A stretch of DNA of 64,000 nucleotides from Brachycybe producta. Its lineage: Eukaryota; Arthropoda; Diplopoda; Playtdesmida; Andrognathidae. The first letter of the stretch is position 1, and every line of letters begins with the position of its first letter. The DNA lies in contig JAUPFP010000001.1 of assembly GCA_036925085.1 (NCBI GenBank), positions 18,785,342 through 18,849,341 on the forward strand. The letters are read 5' to 3'. Below the pieces are notes generated by a model. It worked only from the letters and a program-made list of their open reading frames with translations, was not told the origin of the DNA and ran no database searches. A program made the position numbers and the translations under genes. Shown here in pieces: positions 8,072 to 20,506 of the stretch.

Positions 8072-9849
8072 CTGTCAGACAAAAGACCAATAATCAGATT
8101 ATGGTAACTTATGTGACCGAAGGCAAAAAAGACCTATCATATAGTGATTTTGTGGTAACCTGTGTGCAAAAAACCATCAGAGTCAAAATTGGTTATAGTC
8201 AACCTTCCACCACAGATGCCTTTAAACTAGAAAAGACCTACAATGCCCAAGTCATGGTAACTGATGTAACTCCATTAAAAAGACCAATAATCAAAGATTA
8301 TGGTAACTATTTTGGTGGAGACAAGAGACGTACTACTTGCAACATTTATGGTAACTTTTTGTTGTCAGGCTGATGGCTTCTAGCATGAGCTGTATACCAA
8401 GCTTATCCAATGTTCTTAGGATCCAAGATTCTCCTGAGAGTGGAATGGGTGCTGATCCACCGATGATTCTGCTTTTTCAGCCAAAATGTTGGCCCTTTTA
8501 TACAAAATCCCTCTCATAGAGAATCATGGAAGTTCTATGATTGGTTGACTGGTTTATCATTAATTCCCTCTTATTTTCATGAATTTTATGCAATTTTTTA
8601 TATCAAAAGTTGACAGTAGGAAATTTATGGTCATGAGAAAATATGTTTAAGTTGGGGTCTTAAATATATTTCCCCATGAGAAGGGGAGGGGTGGAGAACA
8701 TTTCAGATGGGGTTCTACAAGTTCTCATGCCCTCTTGTGACCCTAGCTAGAGGTTTCTTGGGAAAGTTATTATATTTCCATAACTCATATCTTAACTTTT
8801 ATGTTTTCTGACATATACTTGTAATGCCATCTGTTTGAGGCAAATGATGTATGAGTTTTGAAAATAATTATAACTAAGGATACACTATTAGAACAAAATA
8901 TTGGGGGAGTTTATTTTTAGACAGAAAGGAAAGCATAAAAAATATAAAGGCAATAAGCCTAAACACACCTTGATACAATAAAAGGAGCACATGAACAAAT
9001 GATTATGCAATAGTTTAAAATCATATAAAACAACTTGAACATCACAATAAAAAGGCGCCATTTTAAGACACATGTGTACATAAATTAGTAATGTAAAATA
9101 CACTTGAAGTGTGAGGGGAGGGGTTCTGGTTCCTACAGGCTTTTTGGAAAGGGGACACTTATCAGTAGACAAAATAATAAAAAAGGGGGAGGGTGAGGTC
9201 TGGATGTTTAAAAGTTATTGGGCTACAGGAGGTGTAGGCCTAAGTCTCAGATAGGCCTATCTACAGTTGTTTATGATTTGTGGATAAAGTCTGAGTATAG
9301 AAACCAGAGTTTGTTATATTTCTCTTGGTAGGGTTTCTCCAGACTGAGGGGAAGAATTTTAACAGTTAGGTTAAAAAATAAAAAGAGGGGAGTTAAAATG
9401 TTAAAGAAATTCAGGCTGTGTAGGCCTATGTTACAGATAGGCCTATCTAGAATTGTGTCTGGGTTTTTTATAAATAGTCTGAAAGATGAAGGCCAGGACT
9501 TTTTATATTTTCCCTAGTTTGCTGGACTTTTCTGTTTATTGGAAAAGAGGATATAAAACTGCAAACAGGGGTCATATGAAAAAGTTAAAGAAATAATTTT
9601 GAAAGAATGTATAATCAAGTAAATATTACAAAAAAGGTAAAGTTTATTATTCCTTATCTAACATCCCAATAACATAGTAAATATAATAAAATGAATAGTA
9701 ATAATGAAAATAATAATAATGAAAATAATAGTAATGTTAATAATATTATTACTAATGCTAATTGAAGCTAGTGGTAAAGCTTGAAAACAAAAAAAATACG
9801 CATTTTTTCTCTTTAAGTTAGGGTTATGTAGAATGAAAAAATCTTCATT
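8072..9849. other. Non-coding stretch, nothing identified
   Basis: AT-rich sequence with no supported gene. Two loosely similar ~200-bp blocks (around 9210-9330 and 9400-9500) share the phrase TAGGCCTA...AGATAGGCCTATCTA. A short AAT/GAA-rich low-complexity tract lies at 9690-9770. Confidence 0.6.
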
Positions 9850-10168
9850 CTACACAGAATACAAGGATGAATTGTTGATACTAATGGTGTGTCCTCATGC
9901 CCATATTGTGGTACGGTAAAATCTACGTAATACAAAGGCAAGGACAAGAACTAACTACAAAGAGGAGCACGGCCCTTTTATACCTTGGACCTGTGTACAC
10001 CTGCGAGGTGTAACCAGGTCCAAGTGACCATGGTCCTAAGTGTATCAATCCGCCACCTGAGTATGAGTCAGATAGATGAGTCAGAGGGGAGGGAGGGATG
10101 GTTGAGAGTTGTTTACCCCCCCCCCCCGGCTATGGTTTTGGCTGGATCATGAATTACAGGGTGTTACA
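9850..10168 (-). repeat. Solo-LTR-like repeat, family B copy 1 (partial)
   Basis: Shares with 19495-19805 and 47930-48244 the block around CACGGCCCTTTTATACC...GACCTGTGTACACC, ending ...GTGTTACA. Read on the minus strand this gives TGTAACAC, a TATAAAAGG box and an AATAAA-containing 3' part, i.e. an LTR. The left limit is not resolved here. A C-run is at 10121-10131. Confidence 0.65.
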
Positions 10169-10541
10169 AATGTAAGATTTTTTATTTTCGGCCTATTATG
10201 AACTGAAAATACAATAGGTCATTTGGGAATTTGAAAATCGCTTTATGAATGAAGCTATAAAACAATACATAGGGGTGACTCCAAGTATCTCTCGAATAGG
10301 TTACTATGGTAGTTGAGAGCAAAAAAAAACTGACTATTTTCGAGGCCTATTTACTCATTCATATCATTTACATTACATGTTAAAAGTCCGGAGTATGTGG
10401 ACGCAAACGAAAATGTCCTTCACACTCCAATATACAATGGAACATGGAATGGAATAATTGACTTATTGGTTAAAAAGGTTAATAAAATATTAAGCAATTT
10501 TATCGTAAATAAATTTTAATTTTTCGACAAATTTTTTTTAG

Positions 10542-10881
10542 GAAGTGGACGTTGGATTGTTCGATATGGCAATTACTAAAGAAAGAAAGGAATTAGTTGA
10601 TTTCTCTCGGGTAGCTATTGACTCTCAAGCATTGGCCGGCCTGTTGCGAAGACCAAGTGCAGACGGAGACGACCTACAAAAATTTGGCGTCTACTTCGAG
10701 CCATTTGACTTAAAGGTGTGGGTGGCGTTGATCGTGACGCTTGTCATGCTCGTATCAATGTTCTATGGATCAGTCTGGATTAGCCGTCGATTACCGAAAC
10801 TGAAAGAACGAGCTGTAGATGATGGTACTGTGGATGTCAGTCGAAGCGTTTTGCTTGGAGTTCAGGCAGTCGCACAACAAG
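10542..10881 (+). CDS. Ionotropic receptor (IR/iGluR-like), exon with S1 end, M1 and pore start
   Basis: First recognisable exon of a ligand-gated ion-channel gene. Acceptor TTTTTTTAG ends at 10541; the exon opens with a full codon, EVDVGLFDMAITKERKELVD, the end of the S1 ligand-binding lobe. Transmembrane segment M1 is LKVWVALIVTLVMLVSMFYG. It ends in the pore loop SVLLGVQAVAQQG with donor G|GTTATG at 10882, phase 1, which joins codon-perfectly to the exon at 12801. Earlier exons (amino-terminal domain and the rest of S1) are not seen and lie upstream of or outside the window. The receptor would sit in the plasma membrane of chemosensory or other neurons. Subtype is undecidable; the sequence is divergent from AMPA/kainate receptors. 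Confidence 0.85.
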
Positions 10882-11052
10882 GTTATGACAAACTAATTTT
10901 TCAAACACTGAAAGGTACTCGTATTAGTATAATATAGTTACAGCACAAGAAAAGGCAATAAGGCAAATATGTAATGAAAAATTGTAACTATTCTAATGAC
11001 AGCTTCCACTTGTGTAATGGTGAATGCTCTTTTTGGATAGTGAATGAATAAA

Positions 11053-11470
11053 AACTAGAGATGGGCCATTCGAATCCTCGAATCCCGCGAATCTTGAAAA
11101 ATATTTGAGATTCGAAAATTCGAATCTTCACGCTTTTTTTGTCTTTCGAATCCTAACCTAAAAAGCTGTTAAAAACGTTGGTAAAATTGTTTCAGCTCCA
11201 TTGACATCCAATAGAAGCGTTCACTAACAAACAAAACGGCGATTGTTGCAATTTGGGTGGTAACAGGATCACCGATATCATCTTGTGGCAACTGTTTAGT
11301 TCCACACTGTTTTTTATTATTAATAATTTAATATTTAATAATATTTCATTTATTTGTATCTTCTTAATGAATAATATATTATTCTTATATGAAGGATTCG
11401 AGAGATTCGAGATGCAGGAGATTCGAGAGATGTGAAAATCTTTTATGATATGGATTCGAGAAAATTTAGG
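11053..11470. repeat. MITE-like repeat in IR intron
   Basis: Begins TAGAGATGGGCCATTCGAATC and is built from many ATTCGA(A/G) words on both strands at its two ends (11070-11150 and 11395-11460), suggesting a small inverted-repeat element of hAT type. Ends are not precisely defined and no target duplication was identified. Confidence 0.4.
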
Positions 11471-12800
11471 ATACATCAAAGCTCTAACAAAACTAAATTG
11501 TCCAAAAGCTAAATTAGTTGGCCCCTATATAGACTTAGAAATTTAAAATTGTATAAGAATTAACCAAAAAACATAGTCATGAGCTCAATGAAAAGCTAAT
11601 AGCTAAACTGTACAGTAGGTAAAAGGGGTGGTTTGTGGTGTGCAATCCACATTAATTCGCTCTTCTAGTTTTGTTTTGTTTCATTTAATCACTTGACCCC
11701 CGTCTCTGCTAGATTTTGCTAGGTGTTGTCTTAATGCAATTTTTACCCCTAATAAGTAGAACACTTGTGGATTTCTTGCCTTTTCAGGCAGAACTTCCTG
11801 AAGTTTCATAAATTTCAACTAAATAAAATAAACTCATCCACTCAAACATATTGTGCATTTACTGTAAACAATGTTTTTCATAATTTATAAAAATAGCAGT
11901 AGAGAATAAGTTTTTTATGCAGCATTTTTGGAGTGATACTGATGTGGCAAATAATTGTTCTCTTAAACTACTTTTTATAAGTCTTTATGCTACTGGAGTA
12001 CTTATTGCTGGCAATTCTTTACACCATGGAGGGTTTCTAGAATTTTGAAAACAAACAAGCAATTTTATAAATTGCAATTACACATCTATTGAACATTTTC
12101 CTCTGTGATGTTCAATGGGTTATTGAAGTTTGACCATTAAATTCAAAGGGGTATCTGTACCGACTTTTATCTGCCAAATGACACATTATTAAAGAGCAGA
12201 AGGCAAATTGTTGAATAACGTAACTTTTCAACAAACGGACGAATGAAAAAAGCAATACTTTTCCTCGATGCATCTATTTAAACTGGTTTCCAAAAGAAGT
12301 CAAAAAGTGTTTTAGCTAAGACGTTTGGATATGAATGCCCGAAACTCAAAGACACCTTTTATATATTCGTGTCTGAACATGCTTGTTTGTGAAGTAACCA
12401 GACACCTTGCCACTTGCATTCACATTTCGCACTCTGTTATACAATCAAATAGACAGTGCAGGAGAAAGAAGAGAAACACGGGGTTATTGATACAAATACT
12501 TATCTTCATGGGAGAGTTTCAGCAGTAAGTAAATGTGTAAAATGCCAATAGATATAACAGCTCAGCACACACTGTCACACCTCTGAGTCTTATTTTTGAT
12601 AATGCATCTACTTGGAGGATACATCTATATGTTTAACCCTTCCAGGCCTCAAGATTATAAATGATATTGCCTTAAACAAATAGAAAATTACCTCTCACTC
12701 AGCCCAACATTCTGTAGTTCTCCCCTTAAACAACTTGTTTGTAAAGTTCTTACATTGTTTAAATTATTAAATCCTGTTTGTTGTTGTTTGCTATTTTTAG
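11471..12800. other. IR intron sequence, nothing else identified
   Basis: AT-rich intronic DNA between the first and second visible IR exons. It ends in the branch/polypyrimidine region and acceptor TATTTTTAG at 12800. No gene or element is supported. Confidence 0.6.
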
Positions 12801-13018
12801 GTTGTGAATTTGATGTCTTTCATCCATCGGGCCGTATTTTTTTTGCTGTCCTTTGGTTTTTTGCTTTAATCACATATTCAGCATACAGTGCAACCCTTAT
12901 GTCATACCTGACAATCAGTCGTGTTACATGGCCTTTCAAAACCATGCAAGAACTTACAAACAACAGGGATTATCGTATTGGACTAATGAGAGGCTCCCAG
13001 CAGTTGACGATGATAAAA
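12801..13018 (+). CDS. Ionotropic receptor, exon with M3 and start of S2
   Basis: Starts in phase 1 (G|GT TGT GAA gives G-C-E-F-D) straight after the acceptor at 12799-12800, completing the pore loop. M3 is RIFFAVLWFFALITYSAYSA followed by TLMSYLT, the counterpart of the SYTANLAAFLT gating segment of iGluRs. S2 begins with TMQELTNNRDYRIGLMRGSQ. Donor AAA|GTAAGG at 13019 leaves phase 0. The reading frame continues into intron sequence and is not coding there. Confidence 0.87.
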
Positions 13019-13612
13019 GTAAGGAAAATCTTGAGTTTACTTCCTGTAACTCCCTGTTGTTTTACTTCCTTGTTGTTGTTGACCAATGATCTTCCTGGAC
13101 AAGTATTCAGCTAGAGATTTAAATAAAAAAATCACCTTGTTGATTTTAATGCTGATTTCGAAACTTTGAAAGCTATTACATAATTAGGTTTATTGTACAA
13201 GTTTTACTTTTTTTTGAAGAAAAAAAAATCGTGTATTTTTTCCACTTGAGGATAAAAAACCTATTAAAATGGTTTAGACTATTTTTTTCAACACATTTGT
13301 AGGGTTGTGTTTCATTTGTATTTTTTCAATACTTGAAGCTTTTACTTTTGTGGATTTTAATTTCACGGGTAGATTATTTAATGCTAATGATAAAGGAATG
13401 TGTATAACATCCCTAATGATCAATCATATCAATACTGTTTTTTTTTACAAATTTATGGATTCTTATGCGACATCCCATTACCCAGATCCCTTGATGTATT
13501 ATGTTGTTAAACATTGACCTCAACTCTCCATTTTTGTATGTTCTTATAGTTCCAGAATAGAGCCACATGTTATAGCCAGATCAACTGCATTGTCACTTAC
13601 ATCATTTATGAA

Positions 13613-13654
13613 GCACTGCACTGCACTGCACTGCACTGCACTGCACTGCACTGC
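13613..13654 (+). repeat. (CTGCA)n microsatellite
   Basis: About eight uninterrupted CTGCA units within IR intron 2. Confidence 0.95.
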
Positions 13655-13760
13655 TCTAGAAATTTATCAACATTATGTTCATGTAATGGCAGCAGAACTG
13701 GGAATTCAAATGGGCATACTCATTGAGAATTTTAATGAAACAAATTCATTTTGCCAACAA

Positions 13761-14700
13761 TCAAGCACAAACAAATTCTTGATAAACTTGTTTGTGCGCA
13801 ATTTTTCTTAATACACTTTGAATAGGGGTGCAAAAATCAAGACTGTCCAGAACATCCATCAAATTGCCTATGTCAACATTAGTAATGTCTTCCCATGCAC
13901 TTTTTAAAATAGTTTCATCTAATTCAAAAACATATATTAATGCTTCAATCAATGGCAAACAATCTTCAACAGGAATAAAAAAACATTGTGAAATATGATA
14001 GCAGATTGGCATGATTGGCCAGTACCCATATTTTATGTAGCCAAAAACTATGATTCGAGCTACAGCTGCCCACTGTGTGCAGCAAAAATCACGATGTAAA
14101 ATGGGTACTTTCTGATTACATCCTAAAGTACAATTATTCAAGAATTTGCTCCAGAATGCACTTAAGGTGTCTTTAGAAATTCCTCCGCCATCAGCTTTTT
14201 TTCAATCTCACCATTGGATAAGGTACACTGAATGGTACACCTTACAACCCATGATAGTGGGATTTAAAATTAAACAGATTCTAAATCTGTGATGTGGAAT
14301 CAGATTTCTTACAGTTCCTAGTTTTGTAAAATATCAACTGTAAGAAAGCTGATTCCATTTCTACTGGAGCTATGCATTTTATTTTCTACTACAAAAATCA
14401 GGGCATATTCATTATTAGTATGACTTTCAACTTCAACACCAAAATCAACATTATCATATGGAAGCTGTGGTGAAGGAAATAGTTTTTTCAGTTAAACCTG
14501 AATCATCAGTGTTTGATGTAGTTAGTTTTCACTGTTTAGTGTCCATGGTGTGCCCTTTCGTGTTCATTGCTTCATTCTGGGGACTTTGTTGCCAAATAGA
14601 ATCTCTGCTTTGAATGCTTTGTCTCATTGAATGTCTTAGTCTTCTCAGATACTGTTTTGTCATCAGGAAATAATTTTTGTTTTGCAGTATAGTTCATCTA
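13761..14700 (-). pseudogene. HECT-like (G2E3-type) pseudogene in IR intron
   Basis: Minus-strand frame 14141-13761 reads DFCCTQWAAVARIIVFGYIK...WPIMPICYHISQCFF, then CLPLIEALIYVFELDETILK and LRKIAHKQVYQEF. This matches in order the mid-part of HECT-like E3 ligase genes that are highly multiplied in invertebrate genomes (the segment ending in an IAHqELIQkP-like motif). Upstream, to about 14700, fragments such as LPYDNVDFGVEVESHTNNEY are separated by stops. It lacks the catalytic-Cys end. A related copy is on the plus strand at 37740-39563. Called by motif recognition only. Confidence 0.5.
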
Positions 14701-16216
14701 TGTCCACTATTGTCCAGGTCAGTTGTGACATCATTTATTTCTTACAAATAGTCGAACAGCGTTTCCCAAAATATCTGATTTTTTTTAATATTTTGTGACT
14801 TCGACACAGCACGTGCCTCCTACTTGTTTTTCTCTAACTTGTTTATAACCTTGTTTTTCAACATCAAAATGAAGCCAACCAAGTTGCACTTGTCTTGTTG
14901 TTGGATTATTTTCTTCTTGAACACTAATAAGAGAAGCATAGAAGTTGGCTGTGAATTTCTTTCCAAACTAAACATGTCATACAATTTGGAATGTGATGTA
15001 AGATTAAAAGTAAGAAAACAAATAAATGATGCCAAAGCCAAAAAAAACTTGAACATTCAATAAAAAATACTATAGTTATATTTGAACTTCGAATAAAAGC
15101 AAAAAAATTGCATGTTTATGGAAGCAAGATGTGTATAAAATAAAACATCTTTTTAATAATATCTATTTAAATTATGAAAAATAGGAAACTTTGGATAACA
15201 ACATCACTGCTTTTTTACAATAACACAATCTAACACCCTAACACTATTGTTGTATCCTACCTTGTGGTATGGTGAAGATGTTTTGTCCCCATAGGCAAAC
15301 ACCCACCTTGGATAGTATCAACAGTTTTTTTTACAGGTTCAAAGCCAATGAAGGCTTTTGCAGATCGTAGCAAGGCTGATTTGTTGGTGTAATGTCAGAA
15401 ATACCACCCTATTAACCTTTTTGAATGGGTCATATTTTTAATTAATATAAACTTTTTTCATAATTATAATAAAAGTTTATTTTACATTCTTTGATTTTTT
15501 GAGTTTACATGTACAGTTATGCGGTTGTGTATGAACATATCGTGGCTTTGTTGTATATTGGTTATTTACTTCATACAAAATCAATTTATGATTATAGCAT
15601 TGAATAGGCCCTGCACTTAGCTTATATATAAGTAATAATAATACAACCATATTTGAACGTATTTGAACATGTAACACTGATAAAATGTATACATGTACAA
15701 GGTGGGCGATAAGTCACCGTACCCTTATTTACCTAGGGATCTAATATGTCTGTGTGAGCTCCATCATTGTCTCTGCAGAGTTGACTATGTCTACAGGTCC
15801 TTTGCGACAGTTTACATAACATTGCTGGTGTTATGTTTTCCCAATGTGCTATCTTTCGTGGACCCAAATACTTGCTACTAAGCACTCTGCAATCGAAAAA
15901 TAGCCTGTATCTGCCATCTTAAGTCCAAGAGCCCGTTATCGTGATGTTTATTTCTTTTTTACCATTGTCACAACTACCAACTGTTATTTGTTTTTTTGCA
16001 AAACACTTTTTAGAGCTAACAAATACAGTTCTCATTTTGAATAGGATTGCTTAAGCAGTTAATACCTTTTGTTTTGGCTTGCTGTTAGACAATTGAAATC
16101 TTTCATCATTGGTAAAACAAACTTTTCAATCAATTGAATTAAACCCAGAAAATGTTCATTGTTCATGCATCCAAAACCAAAACATGTTTAGCTGGGTTTG
16201 TAGTATTAATAAAACA
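14701..16216. other. Intronic AT-rich DNA, nothing identified
   Basis: No supported coding or structured feature in this part of IR intron 2. Confidence 0.6.
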
Positions 16217-16562
16217 CTAGTGGGGTAACCCGTCATAAATGACGGGAGCAAAATTCACAGGCAATTGTGCGCATTCGCATCGTTTTTTCCTTTGTTTACT
16301 CCTTTTATTTCAATTTCAGTTTCCCCCTCCCACTTTTTCCCCCTCCCACTTTTTCCCCCTCCACGTTTCTCTCCCCCTACACTTTCCAACCTTTCCCCCC
16401 TTATATTTAATATCATGGTCATATAGTTGACCTTGAGAAAAAAAGTGGTTCATTTATTCATTTAAATTTATATAAATTCCGACGTGCTTCAAGGTTTTTT
16501 GTGACACACACACAGCCACACACACACAGCCACACACACACACAGACCTGGCTTAATATATA
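16217..16562 (+). repeat. Dispersed repeat D copy 1, with the empty transposon target site
   Basis: Begins CTAGTGGGGTAACCCGTC with a perfect hairpin CCCGTCA-TAAA-TGACGGG (16229-16246). A pyrimidine-rich part, a CACACAGC simple repeat and ACCTGGCTTAATATATATA follow. Other copies lie at 39740-40072 (plus, split by a transposon) and 31590-31892 (minus). CTTAATAT at 16552-16559 is the unoccupied counterpart of the target duplicated at 40065 and 44749. Confidence 0.8.
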
Positions 16563-16656
16563 TATAATAATGTTGTCATCCCTCCCCATGTCTCCTTCTC
16601 ACGGGTGAACAACTATCCCATCGGTGTGCCCCAAAAGGAGACCACCTCCGGAATAG

Positions 16657-17550
16657 GGTGTTACAGTTTATTTGAAAGCTCTTGTAATTAGATTTTCTTT
16701 TATTCAAGATTCAAGAATTAATGAAAGTTCATAAAGAAACACGGATGCAGCACATATAATTTTATTGCAATATACACCCATAACCATAACTACCATAACT
16801 ACATACTAATGCTAGGCAAGAAACAAACAACAACTACTATAACCAATATTAAATTAGCATGAATTCTAGAATTCGCTTTGTTACTCATCTCTCAGAAAGT
16901 CAGTCTGCTGCGGTATTTCCAAGTCCTCCAGTGCGAAGATGGAGTCCTCTAGTTGTTTGGCACAGGACTTCTCCTCACAAGCATTTGAACAAACACAAAT
17001 AAAAATCGTGCCTCTTCGTTGACATACTCACAAGGTTGTGAATAAGACCGAACCATAGGTAACATTAAGAATGTTTTCCCAATCAACCCCCGCCGCCTTT
17101 ACTAAACGATATGTATGTGATTTTGGTGACCTCCCTACATTTCATTAAAATTCAATCCACAATTAGAATTCGAATTTTATGACAAATAATTATTCTATGA
17201 TTTCGAGTGTGATTCTCAAAAACTTAACTTTAAAGAAGTTTGAAAAAACAGAATTACAATTTTATGATATTGTTTTTCACACGTTTTCTAATAGAGAAAG
17301 TGTTAAAAAAATAATTAAAATCAAAATATTAGGGTCACCGAAACTCTTTCGTTCTATTTGTGTTTGTGTTGCTTACAAAAGTGAAGAATGTGGTCAGCAT
17401 TTTAATGTATCTTTATGACCACTGGTTTCTCCTTAATTCCTATTTAGTTTTAATACATTTATCATACATTTAGAATAGCAAAACATGAAATATAAAATAT
17501 AGAACATATCTTTTAATATGGTGATGGAATATTACAATGTTACATGACTA
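16657..17550 (+). repeat. Dispersed repeat E, copy 1
   Basis: ~890 bp shared with 35472-36345 and, truncated, 19806-20506. Landmarks are GTTACA(G/A)TTTATTTGAAAGC at the start, then AGAAAGTCAGTCTGCTGC, ACTCACAAGGTTGTGAATAAG, and TTTAATATGGTGATGGAAT at the end. No convincing ORF; possibly an LTR or a non-autonomous element. Confidence 0.75.
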
Positions 17551-18185
17551 AATATGTTATGCCATGGTCTGTTTAGACCTTTGCATTTTTTCTTTCCATT
17601 TAAGTAACTACAACACATTTTTAAGTAAAGTCTACTGGTTGTTAGTAACTCAAACACAACCCCCCCCCCCCCTCCACATCCATAAAACATGAACCCATCT
17701 GTGTTGATTATGTTCTTTTCTTCTACATGTTCCCTTAGCTGATGTATGAATCATTTTTAAGTTCATTCATTCATAAGGTATTTAATGTTTCAATGGTATT
17801 GAACTTTTTGCGAGTAGTCCTAGATAACATTCAAACAAATTGGCAAATATATCTTTTTAGTATTGCTATTGCAGGTAGTGGCATGTTAAATTTATTTTAA
17901 TGATAATTGTAACACTATTGAAACATATTGAGGTGTGAATGCTTTATGTTAATGTGTCCCTGTACTATTTATATTTTGACTTTTAAATGTTTTGTTTGGA
18001 ATTGGCAACCCTAGCAAGCCTGAGTCAGGGAACAATCTCAATCTCTTGTCCTAAACTATAAAGAATTTGAAAATGAAAATCGAGAATTATTATACAAATT
18101 TTCATTTCATTTTAAAGATGCTTCTGAAACCAAGAATGATCAATTTTTACAATAGCAAGTTATTAAACATGTTTACTGATTTCAG
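17551..18185. other. End of IR intron 2
   Basis: AT-rich with a C-run at 17659-17671. It ends in the acceptor GATTTCAG at 18185. Nothing else identified. Confidence 0.6.
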
Positions 18186-18442
18186 GAATCTAAATCAACT
18201 GATTATCATTTATTGTGGCGTCGGATTGTTCGCGACAAGATGACAACTTTGGTTAATACGTTACCTGAAGGAATAAACAGAGCATCAAGAGAGAAGGTTG
18301 TGTTTCTGCTTGATGACAGAACATTGCAGTATGTTAGCCGCAACACTTGCGACCTTGTTGTCTCGGACCCACTCTCTAAACCATTCTACGTGGCACTTCC
18401 ATTTCAGAAGGACTCCCCATATCGAAGATCATTTGATCAAGT
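18186..18442 (+). CDS. Ionotropic receptor, exon with most of S2
   Basis: Opens in phase 0 after TTTCAG (ESKSTDYHLLWRRIVRDKM). It then carries the S2 lobe: LPEGINRASREKVVFLLDD, LQYVSRNTCDLVV and PFYVALPFQKDSPYRRSF. The canonical glutamate-binding Asp/Glu context is not evident, as in most IRs, so the ligand is probably not glutamate. The donor is GT|GTGAGC at 18443; the codon GT+G then gives DQV|LRLMNDAG across a 65-bp intron. The upstream intron is about 5.2 kb. Confidence 0.88.
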
Positions 18443-18507
18443 GTGAGCATTATTTAAATTTTTAGTGCCACAGTAATCACTTTCATTGTTGGTTTTTTTT
18501 GTAATAG

Positions 18508-18817
18508 GTTGCGGCTGATGAATGATGCTGGCATTTTGTTTCGTCTTAAAGAAAAATGGTGGGGAAATTCTTTATTTTGCATTCAAGATGCTCAAGTCTT
18601 TGTTACATTATCCTTGACAAATGTTGCAACCGGCTTCCTACTTTTGGCCGGTGGGTTCATTTGTTGTTCTCTAATTCTTTGTCTAGAACGTATTCTTTTT
18701 TGTTGCAAATGTTACAAGATTCAGCAACCTCTTCCTGTTTCTAAAACTGTTATAAAAAATCTGGATGTGGTTTACCGCCGGCCACGACATAGTAGAAACA
18801 TTCAGATGCGGTTTTGA
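18508..18817 (+). CDS. Ionotropic receptor, last exon (S2 end, M4, C-tail)
   Basis: Acceptor GTAATAG ends at 18507; the frame reads LRLMNDAGILFRLKEKWW, the hallmark end of S2 in IRs (L-x-E/N-x-G...L..KWW). M4 is TNVATGFLLLAGGFICCSLI. The short cytoplasmic tail is basic (ERILFCCKCYKIQ...RRPRHSRNIQMRF) with stop TGA 18815-18817. All four exons join without frame conflict and no lesion was seen, so the gene looks functional. Confidence 0.88.
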
Positions 18818-19060
18818 TTAATGGAAACAGTTTGAGAGTTGATGTACACCCCATAAAAAGCATAGATCTTTATTGTACAAAAGAAATAGAATGCTGGTGT
18901 ATTATTAAGAACTAATCAGGGTCCTATATTGGACCAAATGTTTGCTTTATCACATGAGAACCACAATTGAAATACCAAGGGTTTTGCACTTAAATTATGT
19001 ACATTTTAATTTTATAAACAGCAACAATAAAAACATAAATACTGTTGTAAAGTTGGGTTG
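18818..19060 (+). other. IR 3' untranslated region with AATAAA
   Basis: Sequence after the IR stop. The first strong polyadenylation signal AATAAA is at 19026-19031. The true cleavage site cannot be seen. Confidence 0.5.
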
Positions 19061-19494
19061 TGTATATTACCCCTTGTAGACTCTGAGGTAGTTACAAAAT
19101 CTTGACACAAAATGGAATAAACAATTATTTTTTTTCATGGCAAAATAATAAAAACAACAAAATAAGTTATTATGGTTCAGAAATTAAAATGAATATTTTT
19201 AAAGTAAAACTGCAATGCTGGCTTTATGAAGCTAGCCAAACAAAAGAACCAAAACTGAAATTAAATGAAACCAGCACCAGAGAAAGATCCACTGGCTGCA
19301 GTCATCAGAATTGCAAAGGAAGTCTTTCCTGAGGAGAAGATAGCACCTGCTTTTATTGCAAGTTGTGATGGCAAGTTGCTGCTAGGAATCGTATAACTCT
19401 TGCCCTGTGGAGTCTCCGCCTCTGAAGAGAAGTTGGTTACATTACAGAAAGACAATGCTGTTTCTTATTATAACTCTTTATTCATCACTTGTAA

Positions 19495-19805
19495 GAAACA
19501 CAGAATACAAGGATGAATATATGAAATACTAACGGTGCGTCCTCAGGCCCATGATTCGGAATTAGATCACGGAATACAGGCAAAGGACAAGAACTAACTA
19601 CAAAGAGGAACACGGCCCTTTTATACCTTGGACCTGTGTACACCTGCGAGGTGTAACCAGGTCCAAGTGACCATGGTCCTATGTGTATTAATCCGCCGCT
19701 TGGGTATGAGTCAGAAAGGTGAGTCAGAGGGGAGGGAGGGACGGTTGAGAGTTGTTTACCCCCGGGCTATGGTTTTGGCGGGATCACGATTTACGGAGTG
19801 TTACA
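19495..19805 (-). repeat. Solo-LTR-like repeat, family B copy 2
   Basis: About 90% alike by eye to 9850-10168 over the TATA (GGTATAAAAGGGCC on the minus strand) and GACCTGTGTACACC block. Ends ...GAGTGTTACA at 19805, where dispersed repeat E resumes. The left end probably reaches further (to ~19270), where the family is poorly conserved. Confidence 0.65.
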
Positions 19806-20148
19806 ACCGATAACCATAACTACATACTAATGCCAGGCAAGAAACAAACAACAACTACCATAACCAATATAAAATTATCATGAATTCTAGAATTCGCTTT
19901 GTTACACATCTCTCAGAAAGTCAGTCTGCTGCTGTATTCCCAGGTCCTCCGGTGTAAAGATGGAGTCCTCTAGCTGTTTGACACAGAATTTCTCCTCACA
20001 AGCATTTGAACAAACACAAATAAAAATCGTGCCTCTTCGTTGACATACTCACAAGGTTGTGAATAAGACCGAACCATAGGTAAAATTAAGAATTTTTTCC
20101 AATCTCTCTCCACCGCCTTTACAAAACGATATATATATATATTATATA

Positions 20149-20189
<41 letters not shown>

Positions 20190-20195
20190 TATATC

Positions 20196-20266
<71 letters not shown>

Positions 20267-20506
20267 TTTGGTGACCTCCCTACATTTCATTAAAATTCAA
20301 TCCACAATTAGAATTGGAGTTTTATGACAAATAATTATTCTATGATTTCGAGTGTTATTCCCAAAAACTTAACTTTAAGCCTTATCTTAGAAGTTTGAAA
20401 AAACAGAATTACAATTTTATGATATTGTTTTTCACACGTTTTCTAATAGAGAAAGTGTTAAAGGAAATAATTAAAATCAATATATTTGGGTTACCAAAAC
20501 TCTTTC
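19806..20506 (+). repeat. Dispersed repeat E, copy 2 (truncated both ends)
   Basis: Matches 35590-36150, interrupted by a ~130-bp (TA)n tract. The left side is cut by the family B LTR edge at 19805 and the right side by the start of the Gypsy remnant at about 20507 (CTCTTTCG). Confidence 0.75.
20131..20262. repeat. (TA)n microsatellite
   Basis: About 130 bp of TA dinucleotide with a central ATATCGTTTATATA interruption, inside repeat E where the sister copies have only ATATAT. Confidence 0.97.
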
